DNA of 64,000 nucleotides from Pedobacter cryophilus. Its GTDB lineage: Bacteria > Bacteroidota > Bacteroidia > Sphingobacteriales > Sphingobacteriaceae. Under the pieces are notes generated by a model. The model was not told where the DNA came from, ran no database searches, and saw nothing but the letters and a program-made list of their open reading frames with translations. The stretch lies in the NCBI RefSeq assembly GCF_005116455.1, contig NZ_SWBP01000001.1, positions 1,116,001 to 1,180,000 on the forward strand, written 5' to 3'. The translations under genes and the position numbers were made by a program. Below, piece by piece: positions 7,913 through 17,228 of this stretch (the first letter of the stretch is position 1; each line of letters opens with the position of its first letter).

Positions 7913-10900
7913 TTAAAAATAAGCTCTTACTTGTAAGCCTCCGGTATGAATAGTTTTTACTTCGTTAGACTTTCTGCCTTCATAAGTAAAATTTAATTGA
8001 ATGCCATTAGAAATGGTTCTTTGAAAACCTGCCGACCAAGTTGTATTGCTGCCTGGCTGTAAACCATCTAATAATTCATAGGCTATTGCCGAGTTATTTT
8101 TTCCTTCAAATTTATTATTGATGAGGTTTAACTGCGCAGAAACTGTTCCCTTTTTTATTAGATTATACCTTAATTCTGTACCTAATTTGGTATTAAAAGT
8201 TTTCTCGCCACCCAAAGACGCTTCATTTTTTTGATTCATTAAATTAAGCGTTAAAGTGGTTTTAAAATCAGTGCTAAACTGATAACCAAACTCGGGTTGC
8301 AATGACAAATAATTTATTCGGTAGTTTCTTTCGGTAAATAATTCGGAACTAAAATTTTTATTCCCCTGATTTATTTGAACAATAAAATTGCTTTTTCTGA
8401 TAAAATTCCATCTTAACCTTAAGCCCTGTTCTTGTCGGTCTCGGCTATCAAAGCCATTGGTTAACAATAATTTACTGCCCGTTTTTTGAATATTAACATC
8501 TAAACCAAAAACAGGATTAGCTCTGTTAAAAAACAAGGTATTTCTTACAAATGAATTTAGCGCAATTAAATCATTGCCATCAATTTGGGTTTGATAAGGA
8601 TTAAAAAGAATTCCATCGCCGGCTAATACTTTTTTATCAATTCTTAAAGAAGTGATGTTAGAAAGTTTAGCTATAAACGAGGAGAATTTAGCTTGTATGT
8701 TTTTAAAAACTGAAGCAGGATTAATGGTTAATGTTTGGTTAATATTGGTAAAGTTAGATCTGATAAATTCGTTATTGGGCCTAAAAACCTTAATGTATCT
8801 GGCTTGATCAGGATATCTTGAAATCTCAAACTCATTTAATTCTTTAATGCCATTCCCATTATAATCATTCCAAGAATAAACACCTTGTGCGGCCGCAACT
8901 TCTAAATAAATAAATTCTCTTTTAGGCTCTTGTCCCGTACCTAATTCATAAAAAGAGTTTAAATTGAACAAGCCTTTTACTGCCGAAAAATTATAATCCA
9001 CTCGGCCTAAAAGTGTTTCTTCATTTTTGTTTACAGCGCTGTTGTTAATATAAGTTAAGGATCTGTAAGTGGCATTTACAGCCAAAGTAGATTTCACATT
9101 TTTACTTAAAATAAGTTTGCCAGTAAAAGTATTTGCTTTGCTGTAAGCTTGTAAATTAGTTCCAATTGGTAGATCATCAAAACGCTGGTTGTATTGCAAT
9201 AAAAACTCTCTTTTAGCTTTATCAGCCGATTTAAAAAAGAATTCGTACTGTCTAAATGCAAAAGATTGAAAAGTTAATGTATCTGTAAGTTGATTCTTTG
9301 TTTTATTATTTTCTTGCTCAAAAATAAAACCACCTTCTATGGTTTTATAAAGTTTAGCAAAGCCAAATTTTTGTTTTAAGAAATTGCCTTTATCATTTGC
9401 AATTGATGCGTTTAGTAGGCTTCCATTATAGCTAAATTTATAGCCCTTATTTTGGTAATTGATGCCTAAACCTTGTTGCAAGCCATCATAACTTTGCCCT
9501 CTAATAAAACTTGATACATTGTAGGTAAGCTGTTTTACATCTGATTTAAAAAGTTGCAAACTTAAAGTGCTCCAATATTCATTGGCGCTTTGTAAGGCGG
9601 TTCCTCTAAAATTAAAATCTCTATCAAACTCTACCGGTCTGTATCTTTCTAAGGGTTTAAACTGTTGGTTTACATATTCATAGCTCAGTCTACTATTCAG
9701 CTTTAAGCCGGTAGAATCTGTTCCTTTTAACAGGCGCTTATCTTGAAGTATTAATTTGTAAGCCATGCCTTTATTCTGCTCATTTTGTAAATCAGAGTAA
9801 AGGTTTAAGTCGTTATTACTTAAGGCAACTTCAGAAAATATACTGGTTTTAGCGCTTAACTTATAATCAGCGTTAAGCGTAATTAATTGTTGTTTTTTTG
9901 GGGTAATTAATAAGGTAACAGGTGCATAATCTCCTTGCAAAAAACCATTTATGGGTGGCGTAAACACATAAACCCTGCCGTTTGCTACAGAATTTGTGTT
10001 AATCTTATAATTCCCTTTATTGCTTCCCACAAATGTAAAACCCACTCTGTACTTTGCCTGGCTGGGTTGGGTGGCATAAACGTAAACATCGTTAAAGCCT
10101 AAAGTATCTATCTTTTTGTATAAAATTTCATTTTCATTAAAAGCAATGCTATCTACATTTGGAAAAACTGCATTATTTGTTTGGTTGCCTATTTCTTGTA
10201 AAAATTGTTTTTGACTGTTGTTTAAACTTTGTAGAAATGGTCTATCCGGATTATCTTGTTCTGAATAATAATTAAAGCCCAATTTTAATTTTTTGCTCTT
10301 ATAACTTTGGTTGAGCTGAAATAAACTGCGGGCAAAAACCTTATCAGAATATTCAAATTCTACAATAATTCTTGAATTTCTGGTGATGAGCCTTTTGGTG
10401 GTGAAAGAAAGTTCGGCAGTATTATAATCCATTATATAATCATTGTCTTGGCCTCTCAACAATAAATTCCCATCTAAAAAAACTCTTTCTGTACCAGATA
10501 TTACAATAACAAATTGTTCGCCATTGTTCCCGGTTAAACGATAAGGTCCTTGATTACCTTCTATACCATCAAATAAGTTTCTGGCAGACCTGCCTTTGGC
10601 AACTGCCCCGGCAAAACCAGTTTCATACTCGTTCCCTTTTTTATCTTTAAAATTATTAGAAGCAAATGCGCCTTGTGTTCTTTTAAAATAGTTGGTAAAA
10701 TAACTATCAGGTTTACGCAATTCATAATCTCCGGCTATAAGGGTAGTTCCTTGTCGCTTAAGCTGAATAAAAACCTTATCAAAATCATTAATTTGTTGTG
10801 TATTTCCCTCAGGTTGGATGGGAATATTATCATCAGAAATAGCGGCTAAAATTTCAATTTCATTATTTAGTTTACCTGATAGCTGAAGCACCAAATTTGA

Positions 10901-11362
10901 GTTTACGGCTAAATCCTGATTGTTTCCAAAGCCAATTCCACGAGAGATGCTTCCGCTTTTGTTAAAGCCTTCAAAATTAAAAACCGCATTCTCTTCTTTA
11001 GCAGCAGTATAAATGTAAGGCTTGTTATTTATGACTTCTTCTTCTATTAATGAAGGGTTTTTATTGAATCTTTTTTGAGAAAGCAATAAGGGTAAAGTAA
11101 AGTATTTAACCGTAACCGAATCTGTTTGCGGTTTAATTTTATAGGTTAATAAAGTGCTGGCATAATTTATTTGGTAAGTAATAGGGCTAATTTCTATAGC
11201 GCCGTTAAATAGCTTAAAACTATTGGGAACAATGCTTAATGAATCTAAGAAAACCGAATCTTTTACAGCGATTTTTTTTAAGGTAGAAAAACTTGGAGTT
11301 TGTGCATAGCAATAAGTAGCTGAAAGTATTAAAAGGAAGCCGATTAAATACTTTCTGATCAT
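7913..11362 (-). CDS. Very large exported beta-rich protein, probable outer-membrane barrel
   Basis: 1149 residues with a signal peptide ending in CYAQ. The body is dominated by alternating polar/hydrophobic, Asn/Tyr/Phe-rich strands typical of outer-membrane beta-barrels. The last residue is Phe (VRAYF), as in barrel proteins recognised by the Bam machinery. A conserved-looking N-terminal block (GSISRGIGFGNNQDL, AAISDDNIPIQPEGN) matches Bacteroidota hypotheticals of this kind. Around residue 831 DYNGNGIKELNE has the spacing of an EF-hand calcium loop. No TonB box or plug motif is recognised, so this is not an ordinary TonB-dependent receptor. Its ATG shares a base with the stop of the upstream histidine kinase (TAATG), so translation is probably coupled. 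Function unknown. Confidence 0.8.
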   Translation of the reverse strand: MIRKYLIGFLLILSATYCYAQTPSFSTLKKIAVKDSVFLDSLSIVPNSFKLFNGAIEISPITYQINYASTLLTYKIKPQTDSVTVKYFTLPLLLSQKRFNKNPSLIEEEVINNKPYIYTAAKEENAVFNFEGFNKSGSISRGIGFGNNQDLAVNSNLVLQLSGKLNNEIEILAAISDDNIPIQPEGNTQQINDFDKVFIQLKRQGTTLIAGDYELRKPDSYFTNYFKRTQGAFASNNFKDKKGNEYETGFAGAVAKGRSARNLFDGIEGNQGPYRLTGNNGEQFVIVISGTERVFLDGNLLLRGQDNDYIMDYNTAELSFTTKRLITRNSRIIVEFEYSDKVFARSLFQLNQSYKSKKLKLGFNYYSEQDNPDRPFLQSLNNSQKQFLQEIGNQTNNAVFPNVDSIAFNENEILYKKIDTLGFNDVYVYATQPSQAKYRVGFTFVGSNKGNYKINTNSVANGRVYVFTPPINGFLQGDYAPVTLLITPKKQQLITLNADYKLSAKTSIFSEVALSNNDLNLYSDLQNEQNKGMAYKLILQDKRLLKGTDSTGLKLNSRLSYEYVNQQFKPLERYRPVEFDRDFNFRGTALQSANEYWSTLSLQLFKSDVKQLTYNVSSFIRGQSYDGLQQGLGINYQNKGYKFSYNGSLLNASIANDKGNFLKQKFGFAKLYKTIEGGFIFEQENNKTKNQLTDTLTFQSFAFRQYEFFFKSADKAKREFLLQYNQRFDDLPIGTNLQAYSKANTFTGKLILSKNVKSTLAVNATYRSLTYINNSAVNKNEETLLGRVDYNFSAVKGLFNLNSFYELGTGQEPKREFIYLEVAAAQGVYSWNDYNGNGIKELNEFEISRYPDQARYIKVFRPNNEFIRSNFTNINQTLTINPASVFKNIQAKFSSFIAKLSNITSLRIDKKVLAGDGILFNPYQTQIDGNDLIALNSFVRNTLFFNRANPVFGLDVNIQKTGSKLLLTNGFDSRDRQEQGLRLRWNFIRKSNFIVQINQGNKNFSSELFTERNYRINYLSLQPEFGYQFSTDFKTTLTLNLMNQKNEASLGGEKTFNTKLGTELRYNLIKKGTVSAQLNLINNKFEGKNNSAIAYELLDGLQPGSNTTWSAGFQRTISNGIQLNFTYEGRKSNEVKTIHTGGLQVRAYF

Positions 11363-14300
11363 TAATTTACTAAAGGTAGAATGATGTGAAAGGTGGTTCC
11401 AACATTAATTTCGGTAGTAAAATAAATGATTCCGCCCATATTTTCTATAGCCTGCTTAACAAATGCAAGTCCTAAGCCGGTACCAGAGCTTTTTGTAGTA
11501 AAATTTGGAACAAATATGCGGTCTCTCAAACTTTCGGGAATACCACTGCCATTATCCTTAATGGTTACCTCTATTTTATTGTTAGTTACTATGCCATTAA
11601 TGGTGATAATGCCTTCTTTATCATCTGTTGAAGCTTCAATGGCGTTTTTAAGTAAGTTATTGAATGATCTAAGCAGTTGATCCTTATCAGCAAGAATTAA
11701 ATGATTTTGTAGTTCATTTTCATTTGTGATAATTTTTATGCCTTCCATTTGCCCGTAAACCTGAGTTGCCCTATTGAGTACGTCTAATAAGTTTACCTCC
11801 TCTAATTTTAGCTCGGGCATTTTAGCAAAGTTTGAAAATTCTGATGCAATTCTACTTAAGCTATCTATTTGCTCTAAAAAAGATTTACTAAATTTTTGAA
11901 ACTTATCATCAAAATTAACGTCTTTATCTCGCCAAGATCTATCCAACATTTGGATACCTAACTTTAATGGAGTAAGTGGGTTTTTAATTTCATGAGCCAC
12001 CTGTTTTGCCATCTCTCGCCAGGCAATTTCTCTTTCAGATTGGGCTAGTTTATTGGCGTTTTCTTCTAAGGTTTCAATCATAGAATTATACTCTTTAATT
12101 AAGCTGCCAATTTCATCGTTTCTTTTCCACTCTATAGGTTTGTTCTTTTTACCAATCATGGTTTTAGAAATACTTTCTTGTATTAAACTAAGTGGGCTGG
12201 TAATTTGATTGGCAACCACAAAAGCAAAAAAACCAATAGCAACAAAAACAAGAACGTAAATATTGATTAATAGGTTTAGAAAGGTTCCTATTTTTTGATT
12301 GTAATCATCTAAATTAGAAAAGTAGGGTAACTGTAAATATGCAATAACATCGTTATTTGCATTTTTTATAGGTCTGTAAGCGGATGTAAATTGTAGCTTA
12401 TCGATATTTTCTTCCTGAATAAATTCTGATTTTTGCTGTAAATTTAAGTTGATAAAAGCAATAGGGTTCATTCTATCGGCTATTAAGCCAATCACAAAAA
12501 TCTTATTTTGAGTAGAAAAAAGTAGTTTCCCATTGGTGTCAAATAAGTTAAGATCGGTGTTGTACATTTTTGAAAACTCCTCAAAAGAGAGGTTATTATT
12601 CTGATTATTATCTGCAGGAGAGTCGTTTGATATGTTACTTTCAAAAGCTTCGGCAATTACTTTGATTTTGTTTTTAATTAAATCTTGTTGCTGCTCTTTG
12701 TATTGGATAGAGATGTAAGAAAAAGTAATAATCCCAATAATTAATAAAGAACTTACTACCGCTAAAACCAGTGCAATTTGAATTCTTGTTCTGTAAAGGA
12801 TTTTATTATTCCCAATAAAAAGTGTAAACTTTAATCTTTTGAAACCAAATTCATAAGATTTAAATAATTTCCAAATCCATTTATAAGAGACGATGATGAG
12901 CGAAAAAATAAGAAACAAAATAAAGAAGAAAGATAAGGAAGCCAGCTCTCTCCAAAATGTGTTTGACGGGTGTGTGATAATGATAATATTGTTGATGCTA
13001 GGCTGATAGATGATGTGATCAAACCCATTCTTTTTTAAAATTACAAAGTCTTTAAGTTTGCCGGTAAAGTCTTTGTTTTTAAGGTCATAAACATAATTTC
13101 CGTACTGGTTAACTAATTTTTTATTATCATAAAAGGCGTAAGAATAATCTACAAAATCAACTCGTTGGTCTAACTTTCCGTTTTGTAAAAGCTGAGGAAA
13201 AGCACCATATCTTTCAAAATCTTTAGATTGTAATTCAAGGATGATGGTACCTAGTTTAACATTATTCTCTATTAAAGGGATAATAGCAAAATAATTTTGT
13301 GAACCCAAGGTGTTATTTCGCCTATAAAAATATTCACTCACTTTTAAGGCACCGTTTTCTACCAGTTGCCGGTAATTATGAAGACTTATTGTTTTTTTAG
13401 AATTAATAATAGAGTCGGTGTTGTTAAACAGGTAAATACGGTAATCAAACTTGTTTAAGTCGCCGCCTAAATAAAGTTTATTAAAACGGTTATTGAGCTG
13501 TTTGCTGGTAAATGATTTGCCTGCCAGCATTTGCTTTAATTCTTCGTCATTTGGAATCTCTTTTTCTATTTCAACAAAAGAAATAATAGAGTAAGGGTCA
13601 TCAGCCGATTGCAGTTTTAATAACAAGCGTTTTCTAATTTCTAATTCCTTTACATTCTCAAACCTATTTAATTTAATAGAAACTAAAGTGGCAAAAAGTA
13701 AAGAAATGAGTAGTAAAGCCGGAAAAATAATTTTACCATTATAATAGTAAATTAATCTGCCAACAATTAAAACCAAACAAAAGATGAGAATAAAAAATAC
13801 GCTATAGTTGCTAAAAAACAACTCATAAACATTAAACAGCACAAAAATTATAGCCAATAAAATTAGTTTTTGCTTAATGCTAATTTTAATAAAAGACGAA
13901 AACGTGATGAGAATATCTATGATTAAATAGTAGGCAAATAAAGCAAGCATCAATATTAAAACACCAACAAGACTTATCCAGTTTAGGTTAATTAAATTAG
14001 AAACTTTAAAGTTGATGTTAGAATTAAATACAAAGCCAAAAAAGATGTCGGAGTATAAATAGGAAACTACTATTGCTACTATTATCCCATAAATTAGTAT
14101 AGGATAACCCATCCAAGGGTTATTAATAGGTTTAAAAATTTTAAGCTTATAGCTGTGAATAAAAATCACAATCCATAATAAAGTCATCACATTTAAGCCT
14201 AAATCTGCAAAAGATGGAAAGTAAAAGTTGGAGGCGTAAATATTGGGGTTAAATAATTCGAGGCTGTACAAAGCTTCCGGAAAATGATATTTCAATCCCA

Positions 14301-15063
14301 AATACCTTAGTAAGCAAAAAGTGATGGTTAAAAAAAATGCAGCTAAACCCGGCGAGCCATTATCGGCATAGAATTTACAAATGCTATTAATTAATAAACC
14401 TAAAATAATGAATCCTAATGCCCACATAGTAATTTCTATTTTACTGTAAGGCACATTATTGTTGATAATGCTTTTCTTGATAGAGAATAAATATCTACCC
14501 GCAATATTCTTAATATCAGCAACGGGAAAATCAGATAATTTGGCTATATCAACTGTTTTATCGATAATTAAATCTTGCTTAAAGCCACTATTTAAATATT
14601 TGTTTTGATAAGGATAATTTGATTTTACCGGGATTAAGAAAACTACAAAGAAGTTGTTTTCTGTTTTTTTAATCACTTCATACCAGCCGTTTGGATATTC
14701 TACAAAGCTTGTTCCTTCTTTTAATCCCTGAACGTTGTTGGTGTTAATAATGGCATCAGACCAAAAATGAAGCTTATTGTTTTTATAGGTTTGAAAAAAG
14801 ATGTTCTTACTGGTAAAATATTGGATGGTTTCAATAGCTAAGTCGGCATCTTTATCTAAGCTTTTTAACTGGTTGTAGCCTTCAGTGCTGGTTAAATAAT
14901 CATAAACCAAGGTTTCTTTGGCTCCTAATTCGGCTGTAATCTTATCGGCAACATCTATAAAGTTAACTAATTTGGTTGCTGCCCATCTGGCGGTTAAAGA
15001 CGTGGCAAATAACCCAAGAGTTACTAAAAATAAAAGCCAACGAATTTTAGTTGCAGTTTTCAA
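11362..15063 (-). CDS. Large multi-membrane-spanning sensor histidine kinase, NtrY-like
   Basis: 1233 residues, far longer than a usual sensor kinase. Order: an N-terminal membrane segment and extracytoplasmic region, then about eight membrane segments (roughly residues 200-450), a second extracytoplasmic region and further membrane segments near 710 and 780. Next come a third sensor-like region, a membrane segment with HAMP linker (about 930-990), and the kinase core. The core carries the phospho-acceptor His in QVAHEIKNP (about residue 1023), the N box NLLKNAIEAS, DNGSGIP and GTGLGLA. HEIKNPLTP is typical of NtrY-type kinases. No response regulator is adjacent. The following gene is coupled by a one-base overlap, implying that the kinase and the outer-membrane protein work together; that link is inference. 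Confidence 0.9.
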   Translation of the reverse strand: MKTATKIRWLLFLVTLGLFATSLTARWAATKLVNFIDVADKITAELGAKETLVYDYLTSTEGYNQLKSLDKDADLAIETIQYFTSKNIFFQTYKNNKLHFWSDAIINTNNVQGLKEGTSFVEYPNGWYEVIKKTENNFFVVFLIPVKSNYPYQNKYLNSGFKQDLIIDKTVDIAKLSDFPVADIKNIAGRYLFSIKKSIINNNVPYSKIEITMWALGFIILGLLINSICKFYADNGSPGLAAFFLTITFCLLRYLGLKYHFPEALYSLELFNPNIYASNFYFPSFADLGLNVMTLLWIVIFIHSYKLKIFKPINNPWMGYPILIYGIIVAIVVSYLYSDIFFGFVFNSNINFKVSNLINLNWISLVGVLILMLALFAYYLIIDILITFSSFIKISIKQKLILLAIIFVLFNVYELFFSNYSVFFILIFCLVLIVGRLIYYYNGKIIFPALLLISLLFATLVSIKLNRFENVKELEIRKRLLLKLQSADDPYSIISFVEIEKEIPNDEELKQMLAGKSFTSKQLNNRFNKLYLGGDLNKFDYRIYLFNNTDSIINSKKTISLHNYRQLVENGALKVSEYFYRRNNTLGSQNYFAIIPLIENNVKLGTIILELQSKDFERYGAFPQLLQNGKLDQRVDFVDYSYAFYDNKKLVNQYGNYVYDLKNKDFTGKLKDFVILKKNGFDHIIYQPSINNIIIITHPSNTFWRELASLSFFFILFLIFSLIIVSYKWIWKLFKSYEFGFKRLKFTLFIGNNKILYRTRIQIALVLAVVSSLLIIGIITFSYISIQYKEQQQDLIKNKIKVIAEAFESNISNDSPADNNQNNNLSFEEFSKMYNTDLNLFDTNGKLLFSTQNKIFVIGLIADRMNPIAFINLNLQQKSEFIQEENIDKLQFTSAYRPIKNANNDVIAYLQLPYFSNLDDYNQKIGTFLNLLINIYVLVFVAIGFFAFVVANQITSPLSLIQESISKTMIGKKNKPIEWKRNDEIGSLIKEYNSMIETLEENANKLAQSEREIAWREMAKQVAHEIKNPLTPLKLGIQMLDRSWRDKDVNFDDKFQKFSKSFLEQIDSLSRIASEFSNFAKMPELKLEEVNLLDVLNRATQVYGQMEGIKIITNENELQNHLILADKDQLLRSFNNLLKNAIEASTDDKEGIITINGIVTNNKIEVTIKDNGSGIPESLRDRIFVPNFTTKSSGTGLGLAFVKQAIENMGGIIYFTTEINVGTTFHIILPLVN

Positions 15064-15135
15064 TCAAATTAATGCTAGTTGGTAAATTTAATATAAAATA
15101 GAGGATAGTAAGCAAATAGGTCTCCTAAAATCAAG

Positions 15136-15165
15136 CCAAAAAAAAACAGGACTAAAAATCCTGTT
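15136..15165 (-). terminator. Terminator of the fabD transcript
   Basis: 7-bp stem AACAGGA/TCCTGTT with a 7-nt loop, followed on the minus strand by about nine T. It lies 23 bases after the fabD stop. Confidence 0.8.
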
Positions 15166-15187
15166 CTTTTAAATTTTTATTTTTTAT

Positions 15188-16069
15188 TTAAATGGTGGCG
15201 CTTGAAGTAGGCATAGCTCTATCTACTTTTTTAACTAAACCTTGTAAAACATTACCTGGCCCTACTTCAATAAATTCGCTTGCGCCATCAGCTAACATTC
15301 TCTGTATGGTTTGTGTCCATTTTACTGGTCCGGTTAATTGAGCAATTAAATTATGCTTAATACTGGCAACATCTAAATAAGGTTTTGCATCTATATTCTG
15401 ATAAATTGGGCAAACAGGTTGTTTAATTTCTGTGGCTACAATGGCAGCTTCTAATTCTATTTTAGCGGCTTCCATTAAAGGAGAGTGAAACGCACCGCCA
15501 ACATTTAATTTTAAAGCTCTTTTTGCACCTGCTGCTAATAATAATTCACAAGCTCTGTCTATTCCGGCTATGCTGCCAGATATTACCAATTGCCCCGGGC
15601 AATTATAATTTGCTGGCACAACTACGTCACTTACTCTTTGGCAAATATCCTCTACAGTAAAATCATCTAAACCCAAAATTGCAGCCATAGTAGAGGGCTG
15701 TATTTCGCAAGCTTTTTGCATGGCATTTGCTCTTTTAGCAACCAATTTTAATCCGTCTTCAAAAGATAAAGCCTGGGCTGATACCAATGCAGAAAACTCT
15801 CCTAAAGAATGTCCGGCTACCATGGCAGGTTTAAAATCATCACCTAAAACCTTTGCTAATATTACCGAGTGTAAAAAAATGGCGGGTTGCGTAACTTTTG
15901 TTTGCTTTAGATCTTCATCTGTACCATTAAACATGATCTCTGTAATAGAAAATCCTAAAATCTCATTGGCTTTTTCAAATAATTCTTTAGCTAAGGCCGA
16001 GCTTTCATAAAGTTCTTTACCCATGCCCACAAACTGAGCACCTTGCCCCGGAAATACGTATGCTTTCAT
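15188..16069 (-). CDS. fabD: Malonyl-CoA:ACP transacylase FabD
   Basis: Loads malonyl groups from CoA onto acyl carrier protein for fatty-acid elongation (cytoplasm). At 293 residues it has the normal length. Seen: the PGQGAQFVGMG start, nucleophile Ser in GHSLGEFSAL (about residue 90), the Arg-containing ANAMQKA region, GGAFHSPLM with the catalytic His (about 198), and the closing EVGPGNVLQGLVKK. It stands 40 bases after folE on the same strand with no terminator between, so it is probably read from the pterin-gene promoter as well. It is not grouped with other fab genes here. Confidence 0.96.
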   Translation of the reverse strand: MKAYVFPGQGAQFVGMGKELYESSALAKELFEKANEILGFSITEIMFNGTDEDLKQTKVTQPAIFLHSVILAKVLGDDFKPAMVAGHSLGEFSALVSAQALSFEDGLKLVAKRANAMQKACEIQPSTMAAILGLDDFTVEDICQRVSDVVVPANYNCPGQLVISGSIAGIDRACELLLAAGAKRALKLNVGGAFHSPLMEAAKIELEAAIVATEIKQPVCPIYQNIDAKPYLDVASIKHNLIAQLTGPVKWTQTIQRMLADGASEFIEVGPGNVLQGLVKKVDRAMPTSSATI

Positions 16070-16109
16070 GTATTAAAATTTAGTTTTTATCACAATCTTA
16101 TTTTTTTAA

Positions 16110-16724
16110 TTAAGCCAAATGAGCTGTAATTAATCTTAAAAATTCAGATCTGGTTTTATCATTTTCAAACTCACCTGTAAATGCTGATGTTGTAGTTGAT
16201 GAATTTTGTTTTTGTATGCCTCTCATACTCATGCACATGTGTTTACATTCAATTACAACAGCAACGCCAGCCGGTTTTAAAGTGTCTTGTATGCAATCTC
16301 TAATTTCGTTGGTTAACCTTTCTTGCACTTGTAATCTTCTGGCAAAAGCATCTACCACTCGTGGAATTTTACTTAGCCCCACAATATGCCCATTAGGGAT
16401 GTAGGCAATATGTGCTTTACCAAAAAAAGGCAACATGTGATGTTCGCACATAGAATAAACTTCAATGTCCTTAACAATCACCATTTGGCTATAATCTTCT
16501 TTAAACATCGCTGATCTTAGAATCTCGCTGGCATCTAAATCATAACCATGAGTAAGAAATTGGAGGGCTTTGGCAGCTCTCTCAGGTGTTTTTAAAAGGC
16601 CTTCACGATGAGGGTTTTCTCCAATAGCAGTTAAAATCTTTTGATAAGATTCAGAAATAGCTTTAATGCTGTCTTCATTATAGCTATCTGTTTTGTGGTA
16701 TCCTATTTCTGGGTTTTTGCTCAT
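16110..16724 (-). CDS. folE: GTP cyclohydrolase I FolE
   Basis: Converts GTP to 7,8-dihydroneopterin triphosphate, the entry step of tetrahydrofolate and tetrahydrobiopterin synthesis. At 204 residues it is the standard size. Zinc ligands are visible in CEHHMLPF and in KHMCMSMRG, and the substrate site in [20 protein letters not shown]. The closing TSAFTGEFE...R.EFL is typical of the type I enzyme. The gene begins 9 bases after a 6-pyruvoyl-tetrahydropterin-synthase-type gene, the enzyme that can take its product, so the pair forms a pterin unit. Confidence 0.96.
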   Translation of the reverse strand: MSKNPEIGYHKTDSYNEDSIKAISESYQKILTAIGENPHREGLLKTPERAAKALQFLTHGYDLDASEILRSAMFKEDYSQMVIVKDIEVYSMCEHHMLPFFGKAHIAYIPNGHIVGLSKIPRVVDAFARRLQVQERLTNEIRDCIQDTLKPAGVAVVIECKHMCMSMRGIQKQNSSTTTSAFTGEFENDKTRSEFLRLITAHLA

Positions 16725-16733
16725 CTTTTTTAT

Positions 16734-17147
16734 TTAATCGCCAAAGTACTCTACAAAGTTATTGGCAGTTTCATACAATTTTATGCAATGTAAGGCCGCA
16801 CCTCTATCGCTAATATGACTGGCTAATTGTTTCCAAATTTCTATAGCCAACACTTCCGTAGATGCCATTTTCCCTTTCATAAAATCTACATCTAAATTCA
16901 GATTTTTATGATCAAGCTTATCTACCACCTCATTAATAATGATATCTTTTAATTCTTTTAGATCAATAACAAAACCAGTTTCGGGATTAATTTCTCCTTT
17001 TATAGTAACAAAAAGATCATAATTGTGACCATGCCAGTTGGCATTTGCACATCTTCCAAAAACTTCTTCGTTTTTCTCTTTACTCCAATCTTCACGATAC
17101 AGCTTATGGGCTGCATTAAAATGTTCTTTTCTTGTGATATAAATCAT
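16734..17147 (-). CDS. 6-pyruvoyl-tetrahydropterin synthase family protein (PTPS/QueD superfamily)
   Basis: 137 residues from the chosen ATG. Zinc-binding His residues are in HFNAAH (near residue 12) and HGHNY. The cysteine motif is C-x5-HGH (CANANWHGH). In the known sub-classes this spacing belongs to biopterin-type PTPS-II, whereas QueD (queuosine) has C-x3-HGH, so tetrahydropterin synthesis is favoured over queuosine. The Glu of KLYETANN and the DLKELK helix are also present. I chose this ATG because MIYITRKEHFNAAH is the family N-terminus and a -7 element lies just upstream; the ATG at 17207 would add 20 unsupported residues lying upstream of that promoter. It precedes folE by 9 bases. 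Confidence 0.9.
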   Translation of the reverse strand: MIYITRKEHFNAAHKLYREDWSKEKNEEVFGRCANANWHGHNYDLFVTIKGEINPETGFVIDLKELKDIIINEVVDKLDHKNLNLDVDFMKGKMASTEVLAIEIWKQLASHISDRGAALHCIKLYETANNFVEYFGD

Positions 17148-17164
17148 TTTAACCAAATAAAGTG

Positions 17165-17172
17165 CAAATATA
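17165..17172 (-). promoter_or_regulatory. -7 element for the PTPS-folE-fabD unit
   Basis: TATATTTG on the minus strand fits TAnnTTTG and lies 18 bases before the ATG at 17147. No clear -33 element is seen. Its position excludes the longer PTPS start. Confidence 0.5.
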
Positions 17173-17217
17173 AACAAAGGATTTACATGGATAAGGAACT
17201 CTTTCATTCATTGTGCT

Positions 17218-17225
17218 TAAATTTG
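17218..17225 (+). promoter_or_regulatory. -7 element directly before mqnB
   Basis: TAAATTTG matches TAnnTTTG. Its G is 4 bases before the A of the mqnB ATG, which would put the transcription start at or next to the start codon. No convincing -33 element. Confidence 0.45.
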
Positions 17226-17228
17226 TCT

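Noticed and set aside
15720-16010. Antisense open frame within fabD
   Set aside because: It lies wholly within a conserved enzyme gene on the other strand and shows no family motif.
17148-17207. 20-residue N-terminal extension of the PTPS protein
   Set aside because: The family N-terminus begins at the internal ATG and the likely promoter lies inside the extension.
17025-17228. Upstream extension of mqnB
   Set aside because: It overlaps the PTPS gene on the other strand, shows no homology, and the -7 element lies immediately before the internal ATG.
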